A stretch of DNA of 41,165 bases, taken from positions 1 through 41,165 of the IMG/VR virus record IMGVR_UViG_3300048586_000289, one strand, 5' to 3'. The translations under genes and the position numbers were made by a program. Below the pieces are notes generated by a model. That model had not been told where the DNA came from and searched no databases. It saw nothing but the letters and a program-made list of their open reading frames with translations. Below, piece by piece: positions 1-6,512 of this stretch; position 1 is the stretch's first letter; each line of letters begins with the position of its first letter. The stretch is from a virus.

Positions 1-22
1 ACGATAGGCTTCTTAAAATAAA

Positions 23-50
23 AAAACCACCCTTTTTATGGAGTGGTTTT
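23..50 (-). terminator. Intrinsic terminator of the host tRNA-Ala
   Basis: An eight-base stem (AAAACCAC at 23-30 with GTGGTTTT at 43-50) lies directly after the encoded CCA end of the tRNA fragment. Read leftward it is followed by a T-rich run (TTTTTTTATTTT). This marks the host side of the left junction, because the phage end near 41003 carries a different terminator at the same relative place. Confidence 0.75.
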
Positions 51-99
51 GGTGGAGAATATCGGAGTCGAACCGATGACCTCTTGCATGCCATGCAAA
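50..99 (-). tRNA. 3' half of tRNA-Ala(GGC), partial
   Basis: Read on the minus strand the sequence gives an anticodon arm (stem 95-99 with 83-87, loop 88-94, anticodon GGC at 92-90), variable loop AGGTC, a T arm (61-77, TTCGACT loop), the 3' acceptor strand ATTCTCC (54-60), discriminator A (53) and a templated CCA (52-50). The first base of the anticodon stem is T rather than the expected C. Everything 5' of it (100-178) is AT-rich and has no D arm or 5' acceptor strand, so this is only the 3' half, as expected at a phage attL. It cannot make a functional tRNA on its own. Confidence 0.85.
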
Positions 100-178
100 T
101 GCCGAATCATTTTACTTTTATAATTAATTGATTTATAGTTTTTTGTGTTTTTGAAGAACTCATTTTCTGCAATAAGGT
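52..178. repeat. Left attachment site (attL), 127-bp direct repeat copy 1
   Basis: Bases 52-178 are identical to 41039-41165. The repeat includes the 3' half of tRNA-Ala(GGC) and about 76 bp of AT-rich sequence with no tRNA character. The left neighbour (1-51) carries the tRNA CCA and terminator and looks like host. The right neighbour is the phage lysogeny region. The crossover most likely lies in the anticodon arm to 3' end part, as is usual for tyrosine integrases that use tRNA genes. Confidence 0.9.
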
Positions 179-179
179 T

Positions 180-207
180 ATTAACGCTATTAACTATTTG
201 ATTAACG
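180..207. repeat. Putative integrase arm-type sites, left end (3 copies)
   Basis: ATTAACG occurs at 180-186 and 201-207, with a variant ATTAACT at 189-195. The same heptamer occurs twice beside the integrase gene (40945-40951, 40957-40963). Short direct repeats flanking the core are typical arm-binding sites of phage tyrosine integrases; this role is inferred. Confidence 0.5.
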
Positions 208-568
208 CTGCGGTTTCCTTCCAGATCGGTATCAATCTGATGAACATATCATCGGAAAAGCCAAAGATATACGCGGGGTTTGCCCCGTATGCTTCACATA
301 TCCTATGGATATGATCCACTGTGAAGTGTGCGTTTCCGTTGCGGATGTTCCAGAGATTTCCCTTTCTTATTCCTATCTCCTCACAGAAATCCGTATCGAA
401 ACGAATGGTGCCCTTGGCCTTTAGAGCCTCAATAAGCTTATTGATATTTACATCTATCGCGTCCAAACTAATTTTTACCGAAAAGTTTATCAAGACGTTT
501 TTTGTTGAGCCACGTGGAAATGCCAATAATATTGGCATTTTCATCAACTGAATGGGAAAACCCGACAT
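194..568 (-). CDS. Small HTH (XRE/Cro-like) protein next to attL
   Basis: Protein of up to 124 residues. The conserved-looking part begins around VNINKLIEALKAKG and reads like a lambda-repressor-type helix-turn-helix (FCEEIGIRKGNLWNIRNGN, then HIHRICEAYGANPAYIFG), a pattern seen in small Bacteroidota phage regulators. The ATG at 568 gives a 101-base overlap with the upstream exported-protein gene. A TTG at 466, one base after that gene's TAG stop, would give a more usual 90-residue protein and fits the domain better. Role inferred: lysogeny regulation or excision control, given its place beside the attachment site. Confidence 0.6.
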   Translation of the reverse strand: MSGFPIQLMKMPILLAFPRGSTKNVLINFSVKISLDAIDVNINKLIEALKAKGTIRFDTDFCEEIGIRKGNLWNIRNGNAHFTVDHIHRICEAYGANPAYIFGFSDDMFIRLIPIWKETAALIK

Positions 569-917
569 TAGTGGTTCCTAGCGCTCTTGCAAATCTCACC
601 CAAAGATATCCATCCTCAAGCCTTATCATTATATCCTCTTTTGGTGGATCCTCCCATTTTGATATGATCAAATTATACAGCTCCTCAAAAGCTTGTTCAT
701 TTTGCAGTGAGAATGATTTATATTCAAGCACATGTTGAAACTTCACATCTTGATAGGTGAAAACATATTTATCACCATATTTTTCACATTCAATTGAAAG
801 TTGGCCAAGATTGGTAATTTTACCTATCTGTATTGGTTTTTCAGTCTCTACTATTTCCAACTGAGCAAAACCCGAAAGGGTTATGCAGCACAATAAAATT
901 GTAATTATTGTTTTCAT
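468..917 (-). CDS. Exported protein of unknown function (candidate lysogenic conversion gene)
   Basis: 149 residues starting with a clear Sec signal peptide (MKTIITILLCCITLSGFAQ, likely cleaved after the last Ala-Gln). The mature part is about 130 residues with no motif I recognise. Its ATG overlaps the repressor stop (ATGA, 914-917), so the two are translationally coupled and should be expressed from the prophage. An A+T-rich (about 70% in one sampled line) secreted protein in the lysogeny operon is typical of 'moron' genes that alter the lysogen. It is not predicted to be needed for the phage cycle. Confidence 0.7.
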   Translation of the reverse strand: MKTIITILLCCITLSGFAQLEIVETEKPIQIGKITNLGQLSIECEKYGDKYVFTYQDVKFQHVLEYKSFSLQNEQAFEELYNLIISKWEDPPKEDIMIRLEDGYLWVRFARALGTTNVGFSHSVDENANIIGISTWLNKKRLDKLFGKN

Positions 918-1675
918 ATCTGCTTTTTTATGATGTTAAAAAGTTGGCGACAATCATCCAACCTTATTGTGAAATCCTGATACTCCGGAGAATTATTCAA
1001 GCTATGGCAGGTAATCGTGCCCCCCTCCACATCATGCGAGATGATTTCCTTGCACAGCACGGTATTTTTATGCACGATAATCCAGTAGGGATATTGGGTT
1101 ATGTTAAACTTGCTGTTCCAGTGCTGCCTGCCTAATTCCCTGCCTAACACTATTGCTCCATCCGGGATTGAATTAATGGTCCCATCATTCATTGAATCGT
1201 TTTGTACCTCAAAGGCCTGGTACTTTCCCTTTCCAACTCTATCCACTATAAATGATATTCTTTTTAAATCTGAAATATAATCTGCATCTGTATACTCACT
1301 TATGTAGGTAGCTTGCGCCCGTACCGGAACCATAGGAACTGTGAGGAGATATTTTCCATTCGGCAATTCCTCATAATTAGAACCTGCTTTGGTATTGAAT
1401 ATTTCCAATGGATCGTTAACCGTGGCATCGGCAATTTTATTAATTTCTTCTGCATATTTTTTACTACGCTCCGCTCTCACTTCTTCCGTGGGATTGTCAT
1501 TCAAGATTTCATCAATCTTGAAAACCGCTTCAATTAACTTCTCTGTAGTAAGTGAAATTTTTTCACTATTCTCCCACGTTATAATGGTACGAGCGCTTTT
1601 GCCAACTCTTTTGGCCAATTCTGCCTGAGTCAAACCTAATCTGAGTCGTTTATTTTTTAATTCTTCACCTGTCAA
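914..1675 (-). CDS. Phage repressor, XRE HTH plus S24 (LexA/CI-like) peptidase
   Basis: 253 residues. Residues about 3-55 are an XRE helix-turn-helix (LGLTQAELAKRVGKSARTIITWE). Residues about 110-250 form an S24 peptidase fold with candidate catalytic Ser161 (VQNDSMNDG) and Lys209 (VLCKEI). An Ala97-Gly98 pair in the linker is a possible self-cleavage site, though it sits further from the Ser than in LexA. The start is TTG at 1675; no ATG lies upstream in frame. It should bind the boxes at 1697-1754, block the rightward early promoter and be inactivated by RecA-stimulated self-cleavage on DNA damage. It is divergent from the early genes and coupled to the exported protein downstream. Confidence 0.9.
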   Translation of the reverse strand: MTGEELKNKRLRLGLTQAELAKRVGKSARTIITWENSEKISLTTEKLIEAVFKIDEILNDNPTEEVRAERSKKYAEEINKIADATVNDPLEIFNTKAGSNYEELPNGKYLLTVPMVPVRAQATYISEYTDADYISDLKRISFIVDRVGKGKYQAFEVQNDSMNDGTINSIPDGAIVLGRELGRQHWNSKFNITQYPYWIIVHKNTVLCKEIISHDVEGGTITCHSLNNSPEYQDFTIRLDDCRQLFNIIKKQI

Positions 1676-1696
1676 AACCCTAGTTTTTATTATGGA

Positions 1697-1754
1697 TGTG
1701 AAAATTTAACACATTATCAATGTGAAATAATTTCATTATGTGAAATAACTTCAT
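1697..1754. promoter_or_regulatory. Operator array (three repressor-box candidates)
   Basis: Three related boxes lie between the divergent repressor and LuxR-type genes. Box 1 at 1697-1713 has a TGTG...CACA dyad. Box 2 at 1721-1736 is TGTGAAATAATTTCAT and contains a perfect TGAAAT-A-ATTTCA palindrome. Box 3 at 1739-1754 is TGTGAAATAACTTCAT. Boxes 2 and 3 are spaced 18 bp apart, so they fall on nearly the same DNA face. The arrangement resembles a CI-type operator. Confidence 0.7.
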
Positions 1755-1761
1755 ATATTTG
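1754..1761 (+). promoter_or_regulatory. Early rightward promoter, -7 element TATATTTG
   Basis: TATATTTG matches the Bacteroidota -7 consensus TAnnTTTG and directly abuts operator box 3, so bound repressor would cover it. No good -33 TTG is visible at the usual distance, as can occur at activator- or repressor-controlled promoters. The first gene starts 76 bp downstream. Confidence 0.55.
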
Positions 1762-1837
1762 TACACACAATACAACAAAGTAATATAAAAAGGCCGGATA
1801 AAAAAAGCCTGCTAACCAAAATTGATATAAAAGTCCC

Positions 1838-2170
1838 ATGGAATTGACCACTACAGAATTCAAAGTTGCAGAATTGGTAACGAGAGGCTTTAGCGAAAAG
1901 GAAATTGCCCAACAAATGTTTATAAGTCCGAAGACGGTCCATAACCACACTTACAACATCAGGAAAAAGTGGAACGCCCGATCCGCTGTTGACCTGGCCC
2001 GGACCTTCATCTTGCAACTTGATAACCCCAAACAGTTCTTTACCGCAATCGCCTGCTTATTGATACAGTTCCATATTGTGTTAAACTGCGAGACAATGGA
2101 GGTTCGCAGGCCAATAAGAAGTGGAGCTAGAACTACACGAGTAATATCATCTAGAAAAAATAAAGAATAA
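1838..2170 (+). CDS. LuxR/GerE-type HTH transcription regulator, first early gene
   Basis: 110 residues. Residues 2-60 are a GerE-type helix-turn-helix (LTTTEFKVAELVTRGFSEKE, SPKTVHNHTYNIRKKWNARS) with no receiver or ligand domain. The C-terminal half is basic and unrecognised. As first gene after the operator region it occupies the place of cro in lambdoid phages. It probably acts as an early regulator, but whether it represses or activates cannot be told. Its stop overlaps the next start (TAATG, 2168-2172). Confidence 0.75.
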   Translation: MELTTTEFKVAELVTRGFSEKEIAQQMFISPKTVHNHTYNIRKKWNARSAVDLARTFILQLDNPKQFFTAIACLLIQFHIVLNCETMEVRRPIRSGARTTRVISSRKNKE

Positions 2171-2493
2171 TGGAAACAACAGAAGAAACTACAGCAATGC
2201 TATTGAACGAACAATTCGGAAGCCCAATAAGCGAGGAGCTTTCCAATCTGCTCACCAAATATACCAATCGCGACGATTGGGCTGACGTATCACGCTCCAA
2301 GGGCGTAGGATCATCAACAATTCGCGATGTGGTGTATAGAAGAAACTCCCTGACCGAGAGCAATTCGAAGGCTATCATAGAACTTATTAGAGTAGCCATC
2401 CAAAATATTGAATCTCTGATAGAAGGAGCAAAGACCGCTTCGGTATATGCAAAATCAATCACAAAAGACCATGGCAACCACTCAAATACTTGA
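2170..2493 (+). CDS. Small early protein with HTH-like segment
   Basis: 107 residues, coupled to the LuxR-type gene. The central segment (WADVSRSKGVGSSTIRDVVY, residues about 37-56) reads like a helix-turn-helix, followed by a helical tail. I do not recognise the family with certainty. Position suggests a second regulator of the lytic/lysogenic switch. Its end overlaps the start of the next gene by 23 bases. Confidence 0.6.
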   Translation: METTEETTAMLLNEQFGSPISEELSNLLTKYTNRDDWADVSRSKGVGSSTIRDVVYRRNSLTESNSKAIIELIRVAIQNIESLIEGAKTASVYAKSITKDHGNHSNT

Positions 2494-2677
2494 TAGGCTG
2501 GCCCAGCTTGAGGCAAATGCCCAGATGATTTTGAACAGCGTGACAGCGCTGAAGCAGGAACTGGTTGACGGTGGTGCGCCGACCGGTTCCGCCCGAAAGG
2601 GTGCCCTCAACGCAACCGAAAGAGCACGGCTGTTGGCGAAGCGCCAAAAGAACAGGATAAAAAAAAGCCACCAGTGA
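2471..2677 (+). CDS. Small coiled-coil, basic-tailed early protein
   Basis: 68 residues from the ATG at 2471 (MATTQILDRLAQLEANAQMI). An upstream in-frame ATG at 2447 is possible but lies deeper within the previous gene. The first 40 residues are amphipathic heptad-like helix. The end is strongly basic (RARLLAKRQKNRIKK), suggesting nucleic-acid binding. Function unknown. The stop codon lies in the loop of a hairpin (2665-2691). Confidence 0.55.
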   Translation: MATTQILDRLAQLEANAQMILNSVTALKQELVDGGAPTGSARKGALNATERARLLAKRQKNRIKKSHQ

Positions 2678-2691
2678 ACAGCTGGCGGCTT
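2665..2691 (-). terminator. Leftward intrinsic terminator overlapping a plus-strand stop codon
   Basis: Ten-base arms AAGCCACCAG (2665-2674) and CTGGCGGCTT (2682-2691) with one A/C mismatch and a 7-base loop that contains the TGA stop of the plus-strand gene. The run of eight T (complement of the A run ending at 2666) is on the minus strand, so it would stop leftward transcription. No minus-strand gene reads into it. Confidence 0.5.
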
Positions 2692-2709
2692 ACAATCAAA
2701 TCTTAATAA
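2692..2709 (+). promoter_or_regulatory. AACAATCAAATCTTAAATC-type leader motif, copy 1
   Basis: ACAATCAAATCTTAATAAT, followed at 2723 by a half copy AAATCTTAAATC, precedes the ATG at 2747. Four more copies lie ahead of 3404, 5643, 8546 and 13016. See the findings. Confidence 0.45.
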
Positions 2710-2746
2710 TTATAGAACTATTAAAATCTTAAATCACAGCAAAGAT

Positions 2747-3001
2747 ATGAAATCAAGAGTAATCAAACCGGACCTCAAGCAATATTTCGATGCGATGCCC
2801 ATAATAGGCATCTGGCTGTACCGAGAGTATGAAAAGGCGCAAACCTTTGAAGAAATCGCGAGCCTCTTCCACAAGTGGCAGGATGAAGCCGAGAGCACTA
2901 CAAACCCTGTTAAAAAGGATTGGCTCAGGGCAGCATCAAATTACATCTATTCATTTTTCACCGGGCGCTCCTTTGAGTGCAAAAAATTTCAGGAACTATG
3001 A
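2747..3001 (+). CDS. Small early protein, unknown
   Basis: 84 residues, mostly helical, rich in aromatic residues (YFDAMPIIGIWLYREYEKAQ). No motif recognised. It follows the recurring AATCAAATCTTAA leader, and its stop overlaps the start of the next small gene (ATGA), which supports real translation. Confidence 0.6.
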   Translation: MKSRVIKPDLKQYFDAMPIIGIWLYREYEKAQTFEEIASLFHKWQDEAESTTNPVKKDWLRAASNYIYSFFTGRSFECKKFQEL

Positions 3002-3138
3002 AAATGGAAATCGAATTTTTAAACGGAAGGTGGCTCGTGAACGGAAAGCGCCTTGAGGATATGACCCTCGACGAAAAGCACTTTATGGATGATTTCTTTC
3101 GGGAATTCAAGGCCAAGATAGAACTGTATAAAGAATAG
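2998..3138 (+). CDS. 46-residue early protein, unknown
   Basis: ATG at 2998 overlaps the previous stop (ATGA). It encodes MKMEIEFLNGRWLVNGKR then an acidic/basic helix ending IELYKE and a TAG at 3136-3138. It has no membrane segment or known motif. The coupled start and balanced composition support a real small gene. Confidence 0.5.
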   Translation: MKMEIEFLNGRWLVNGKRLEDMTLDEKHFMDDFFREFKAKIELYKE

Positions 3139-3161
3139 CAAAAACCCCAAAACCCCAAAAA

Positions 3162-3302
3162 ATGATTTTCACCTACCTACACATTGCCGCAATAGCGGTC
3201 GGATTGACAACTATAGTTTACATAGCTTATGAAAACATCAGTACTAAAATGCAAAAGACGAGAGGATTGCCAAAAAGCAATCAAGGAATGGATGAAATAT
3301 GA
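3162..3302 (+). CDS. 46-residue single-span membrane protein, tentative
   Basis: ATG at 3162 follows a CCCCAAAA-type repeat. Residues about 2-23 (FTYLHIAAIAVGLTTIVYIA) form one membrane segment; the rest is polar. It overlaps the next small gene in another frame by 74 bases, so one of the two may be spurious. Function unknown. Confidence 0.35.
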   Translation: MIFTYLHIAAIAVGLTTIVYIAYENISTKMQKTRGLPKSNQGMDEI

Positions 3303-3381
3303 CTACGTGATCGTGAACATATCATTCTTTTTTGACCAGATGGACGAAACGCACAAGGCCGTGATCTCATATTACGAATAA
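3229..3381 (+). CDS. 50-residue early protein, unknown
   Basis: ATG at 3229 to TAA at 3379-3381, beginning MKTSVLKCKRREDCQKAIKE and ending with an acidic/aromatic stretch. It ends immediately before the leader motif of the SMC-like gene, as would a genuine preceding gene. It overlaps the tentative membrane protein in another frame. No family recognised. Confidence 0.45.
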   Translation: MKTSVLKCKRREDCQKAIKEWMKYDYVIVNISFFFDQMDETHKAVISYYE

Positions 3382-3382
3382 T

Positions 3383-3403
3383 AACAATCAAATCTTATAA
3401 ATC
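3383..3403 (+). promoter_or_regulatory. Leader motif, copy 2
   Basis: AACAATCAAATCTTATAAAT directly precedes the ATG at 3404 and is almost identical to the stretches ahead of 2747, 5643 and 13016. Confidence 0.5.
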
Positions 3404-5431
3404 ATGAAAACCATTAAAATCAAATCGCTCGCCCTTCAGAATTTCAAGGGCATACGCAACCTTCACATTGCCGACTTCGGTCAGGAAACAAACATCTTCG
3501 GTGCCAACGCTTCCGGAAAGACAACTGTATTCGATGCCTTTACTTGGCTACTTTTCGGAAAGGATTCCACCGACCGCCAAGCGTTCGAGGTTAAGACCCT
3601 CGACAAATCCAACAATCCAATCCCACAGCTGGAGCATTCCGTTACCGCTACTCTTGAAATCGATGGCGAGCAAATCGATATACAGCGCACCCTTCGCGAG
3701 AAATGGGTAAAACAGCGTGGAGCTTTGGAAGCTACTTTCCAAGGCAATGAGCAGGCCTTCTTTTGGAACGGCGTACCGATGCAGGCGGGGGAATTTGCGA
3801 AAAAGGTATCAAGCCTGATGGACGAGAAGATCTTCAAGCTTATAACAAACCCACTTGCCTTCAACGCTATGAAATGGCAGGACCAGCGCGCAGTCCTGAT
3901 GGACATTGCCGGAAACATCACGGATAAGGACTTAGCTAAGGGAAATAGCAACTTTGAGGCATTGCTCAACAAGTTGTCCAACAAGTCACTTGACGAATAT
4001 AAAAAGCAGGTGGCCGCCCAGATCAAAAAGGCGAAGGATGAACTCAAGATGCTCCCTACCCGAATTGATGAAGTGGAGCGTGGGAAGCCTCAGGCTATTG
4101 ATTTTGATGGAATAAAACATGCCTTGAAAGTTTCAGAAATTCAATTGAATGGCATTGATGACCAGATCACCGACCGCCTAAAGGCACAACAGGCCATCAA
4201 CGATAAAAAGGCTGAGAAACAGCAAAAGATCTATGCACTTAAAAGTGAAATATCTTCCATCGAGCATAATGCCAAAATGGAAGCTGAAAAGCAAGTTCGG
4301 GAGGCTGGTTCAAAATCTACTGAACTGCTTGGTAAGATCAAAGAAGTGGATTCTGAAATCCAAGCCGCTGAGAATGGAATCAACACCTTGGTTTCTACTG
4401 TGAAATCTAAAGAATCGGAAATTGAAGGCTATAAAACGAAGCAGGAAAAAATTCGTAAAGGATGGATGGAACGCAATGCTGAAACCTTCAAGATGGATGA
4501 AAACGATTGCAAGTGTCCAACTTGTAAGCGTGAATATGATGCGGATGACATCGCAGCCGAAAAGGTTAAGATGGAGGCTAATTTCAAATTCAATAAGCAG
4601 CTTGATTTAGATGCCCTATCGGCACAAGGAAAATCCCTAACGCTGGTAATTGAAAACCTTGTAAAAGAAATATCCGGACTTTCTGAACGTATAGAAAATG
4701 GTAAAAAGCATCTTGAAAAATTGGTTGCTTCAAAATCTGAATTGGAGACCGAACTTGAGAATGACAAAGGTCTGGAAGGTATCAGTACCGTAGAAGAAAT
4801 CGTTTCCGGCATTTTGGGCAGCAATAAAGAACTGCCATCCATCAATCAGGAAATCCAAAAACTTGAAGAGCAGCTAAACAATCAGGAAGGCGTGAACGTG
4901 GATGATCTGAAATCCAAAAAAGCTGAAATCAACGCAAGGATTTCAGAACTCAAAACCCAGTTACAGGCCGAGGAGCAAATCAAAAAAGCAGATGAGCGCA
5001 TCGCTGAGCTGATGAAAATGGAAAGCGAACTGGCCCAGCAGATCGCAGATGTGGAACGCGAACAGTTCACGATCGAGAATTTCATCAAGGCAAAGATTGA
5101 CAGGCTGGAGGCCATCATCAATGAAAAGTTTGCATTTGTAAACTTTAAGATGTTTGAGACCCAAATCAACGGTGGCGAAGTCGAGACCTGCAAGGCCCTT
5201 GTGGACGGCGTACCCTTCAGCGATGCCAACAATGCCGCCAAGATAAATGCCGGTATCGACATTATCAACACCCTTTGCGAGCATTACCAAGTGAGCGCTC
5301 CAATTTTCGTGGACAACCGTGAGAGCGTTTCAAGGCTCATAGACAGCAAATCACAGATCATTAACCTAATCGTTTCCGAGGCCGATGCAAAATTGCGCAT
5401 CGAAGCTCCTGAAATGGTTGAAGCAGTTTAG
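3404..5431 (+). CDS. SMC/SbcC-Rad50-like ATPase with zinc-hook motif
   Basis: 675 residues. The N-terminus has an ABC/SMC-type Walker A (GANASGKT, residues 33-40). The middle is long coiled coil interrupted near residue 370 by CKCPTCKRE, matching the CxxC zinc hook of Rad50/SbcC. The C-terminus carries a short ATPase half with APIFVDNRESVSRL (near residue 635), the likely Walker B region, with Asp-Asn in place of Asp-Glu. It is shorter than SbcC (about 1000 residues), as in phage homologues. No Mre11/SbcD-type nuclease is adjacent; RecT and an MBL hydrolase follow. Inferred role: handling DNA ends for recombination or replication. Confidence 0.88.
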   Translation: MKTIKIKSLALQNFKGIRNLHIADFGQETNIFGANASGKTTVFDAFTWLLFGKDSTDRQAFEVKTLDKSNNPIPQLEHSVTATLEIDGEQIDIQRTLREKWVKQRGALEATFQGNEQAFFWNGVPMQAGEFAKKVSSLMDEKIFKLITNPLAFNAMKWQDQRAVLMDIAGNITDKDLAKGNSNFEALLNKLSNKSLDEYKKQVAAQIKKAKDELKMLPTRIDEVERGKPQAIDFDGIKHALKVSEIQLNGIDDQITDRLKAQQAINDKKAEKQQKIYALKSEISSIEHNAKMEAEKQVREAGSKSTELLGKIKEVDSEIQAAENGINTLVSTVKSKESEIEGYKTKQEKIRKGWMERNAETFKMDENDCKCPTCKREYDADDIAAEKVKMEANFKFNKQLDLDALSAQGKSLTLVIENLVKEISGLSERIENGKKHLEKLVASKSELETELENDKGLEGISTVEEIVSGILGSNKELPSINQEIQKLEEQLNNQEGVNVDDLKSKKAEINARISELKTQLQAEEQIKKADERIAELMKMESELAQQIADVEREQFTIENFIKAKIDRLEAIINEKFAFVNFKMFETQINGGEVETCKALVDGVPFSDANNAAKINAGIDIINTLCEHYQVSAPIFVDNRESVSRLIDSKSQIINLIVSEADAKLRIEAPEMVEAV

Positions 5432-5433
5432 TT

Positions 5434-5631
5434 ATGATTTTTCCAAGAGCAATGAATAATACAGAAAAAGAGAACTTAAAACAAATTAAGAAATCTGGTT
5501 TAGCCTATGAGTTGAAGTTTGATAATTCACCTTGGAGTGGTGGCTATGTTGCGAATATTCCATCAATTAAGGAAACACATTCATTGAACAATAAACATTA
5601 CAAATTCAATAATCAAATCTTAAATCAATAA
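5434..5631 (+). CDS. Small protein, unknown
   Basis: 65 residues, starting two bases after the SMC-like stop; an internal ATG at 5452 (MNNTEKENLKQIKKSG) is the alternative start. Polar and A+T-rich, with a segment LKFDNSPWSGGYVANIPSIK that looks folded. Its last codons run through the leader motif of recT, so the end may not be under strong selection. Confidence 0.4.
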   Translation: MIFPRAMNNTEKENLKQIKKSGLAYELKFDNSPWSGGYVANIPSIKETHSLNNKHYKFNNQILNQ

Positions 5632-5642
5632 AAACAGAAATT
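5608..5642 (+). promoter_or_regulatory. Leader motif, copy 3 (before recT)
   Basis: CAATAATCAAATCTTAAATC at 5608-5627, then an A-rich stretch up to the ATG at 5643. Same word as ahead of other early genes. Confidence 0.45.
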
Positions 5643-6512
5643 ATGAGTACAACAAAGCAAATGACAGTATCTAAAGCAGATATGATCGACAATGTGCAGA
5701 ACCGCATTGCGCAACTGCAAGAGGGAGGCTTCAAGCTCCCATCCAACTATTCACCAGAGAACGCCCTGCAATCGGCTTGGCTTATGCTTCATGACGTGCA
5801 GACACGGGACAAAAAACCCGCACTTGAAGCCTGTTCAAAGAACAGTATAGCCATGGCACTTTTCAAAATGGTTCAGTTGGGCCTTAATCCCGCAAAAACA
5901 CAATGTTATTTCATTCCCTATGGCAATGACCTTACAATGGTTACCTCCTATTTCGGGCAGGTATTGATTGCCAAGCGAGCCGGATTAAAAGATGTAAAGG
6001 CAGAAGTGATACGCGAAGGCGAGGAATTTGAGTTCAAGACCGAGCAGGACGGAAGAAAGGTTTTGATAACCCACGGCCAGAGCTTCAAGACCCTCGGCAA
6101 TAAAATACTGGGCGCTTATTGCATCATTACCTATGCCGATGGCGTGCAGGATATGGACTTAATGACGATTGATGACATTAAGCAATCTTGGCAACAGGGG
6201 GCAACGAAAGGAGACTCACCTGCCCATAAGAACTTTGAGGGCGAAATGGCCAAGCGTACCGTAACCAATCGCGCTATCAAGATGTTCGTAAACTCATCTG
6301 ATGATAGCGTACTGATGGACGATGATGCACCAAGAATTTCACCAACTGAGGCCTACGTTGAGCACACTATCGCTGAGAACGCCAATAAAAAGGAAATCAC
6401 TATGGATGTAGATGCCGAGGAGGTAAAGGACGAAGAGGCCGAAAACCAAAAGCTTTATGAAGAGGCTATGGCCGCTGAAGGACAATCACAAATGACAGGA
6501 CCGGGATTCTAA
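5643..6512 (+). CDS. recT: RecT-family single-strand DNA annealing protein
   Basis: 289 residues, the usual RecT length. Family-like segments include LQSAWLMLHDVQTRDKKPAL, IAMALFKMVQLGLNP, CYFIPYGNDLTMVTSYFGQV, LIAKRAGLKDV and the C-terminal acidic tail. RecT anneals complementary single strands during phage recombination, normally with a 5'-3' exonuclease partner. It is coupled (TAATG, 6510-6514) to the MBL-fold gene, and an SMC-like ATPase precedes it. No RecE, lambda-exo or YqaJ-type nuclease gene is visible nearby. Confidence 0.93.
   Translation: MSTTKQMTVSKADMIDNVQNRIAQLQEGGFKLPSNYSPENALQSAWLMLHDVQTRDKKPALEACSKNSIAMALFKMVQLGLNPAKTQCYFIPYGNDLTMVTSYFGQVLIAKRAGLKDVKAEVIREGEEFEFKTEQDGRKVLITHGQSFKTLGNKILGAYCIITYADGVQDMDLMTIDDIKQSWQQGATKGDSPAHKNFEGEMAKRTVTNRAIKMFVNSSDDSVLMDDDAPRISPTEAYVEHTIAENANKKEITMDVDAEEVKDEEAENQKLYEEAMAAEGQSQMTGPGF

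Noticed and set aside
50-178. A complete tRNA-Ala gene
   Set aside because: No D arm or 5' acceptor strand GGAGAAT occurs upstream of the anticodon arm in either copy.
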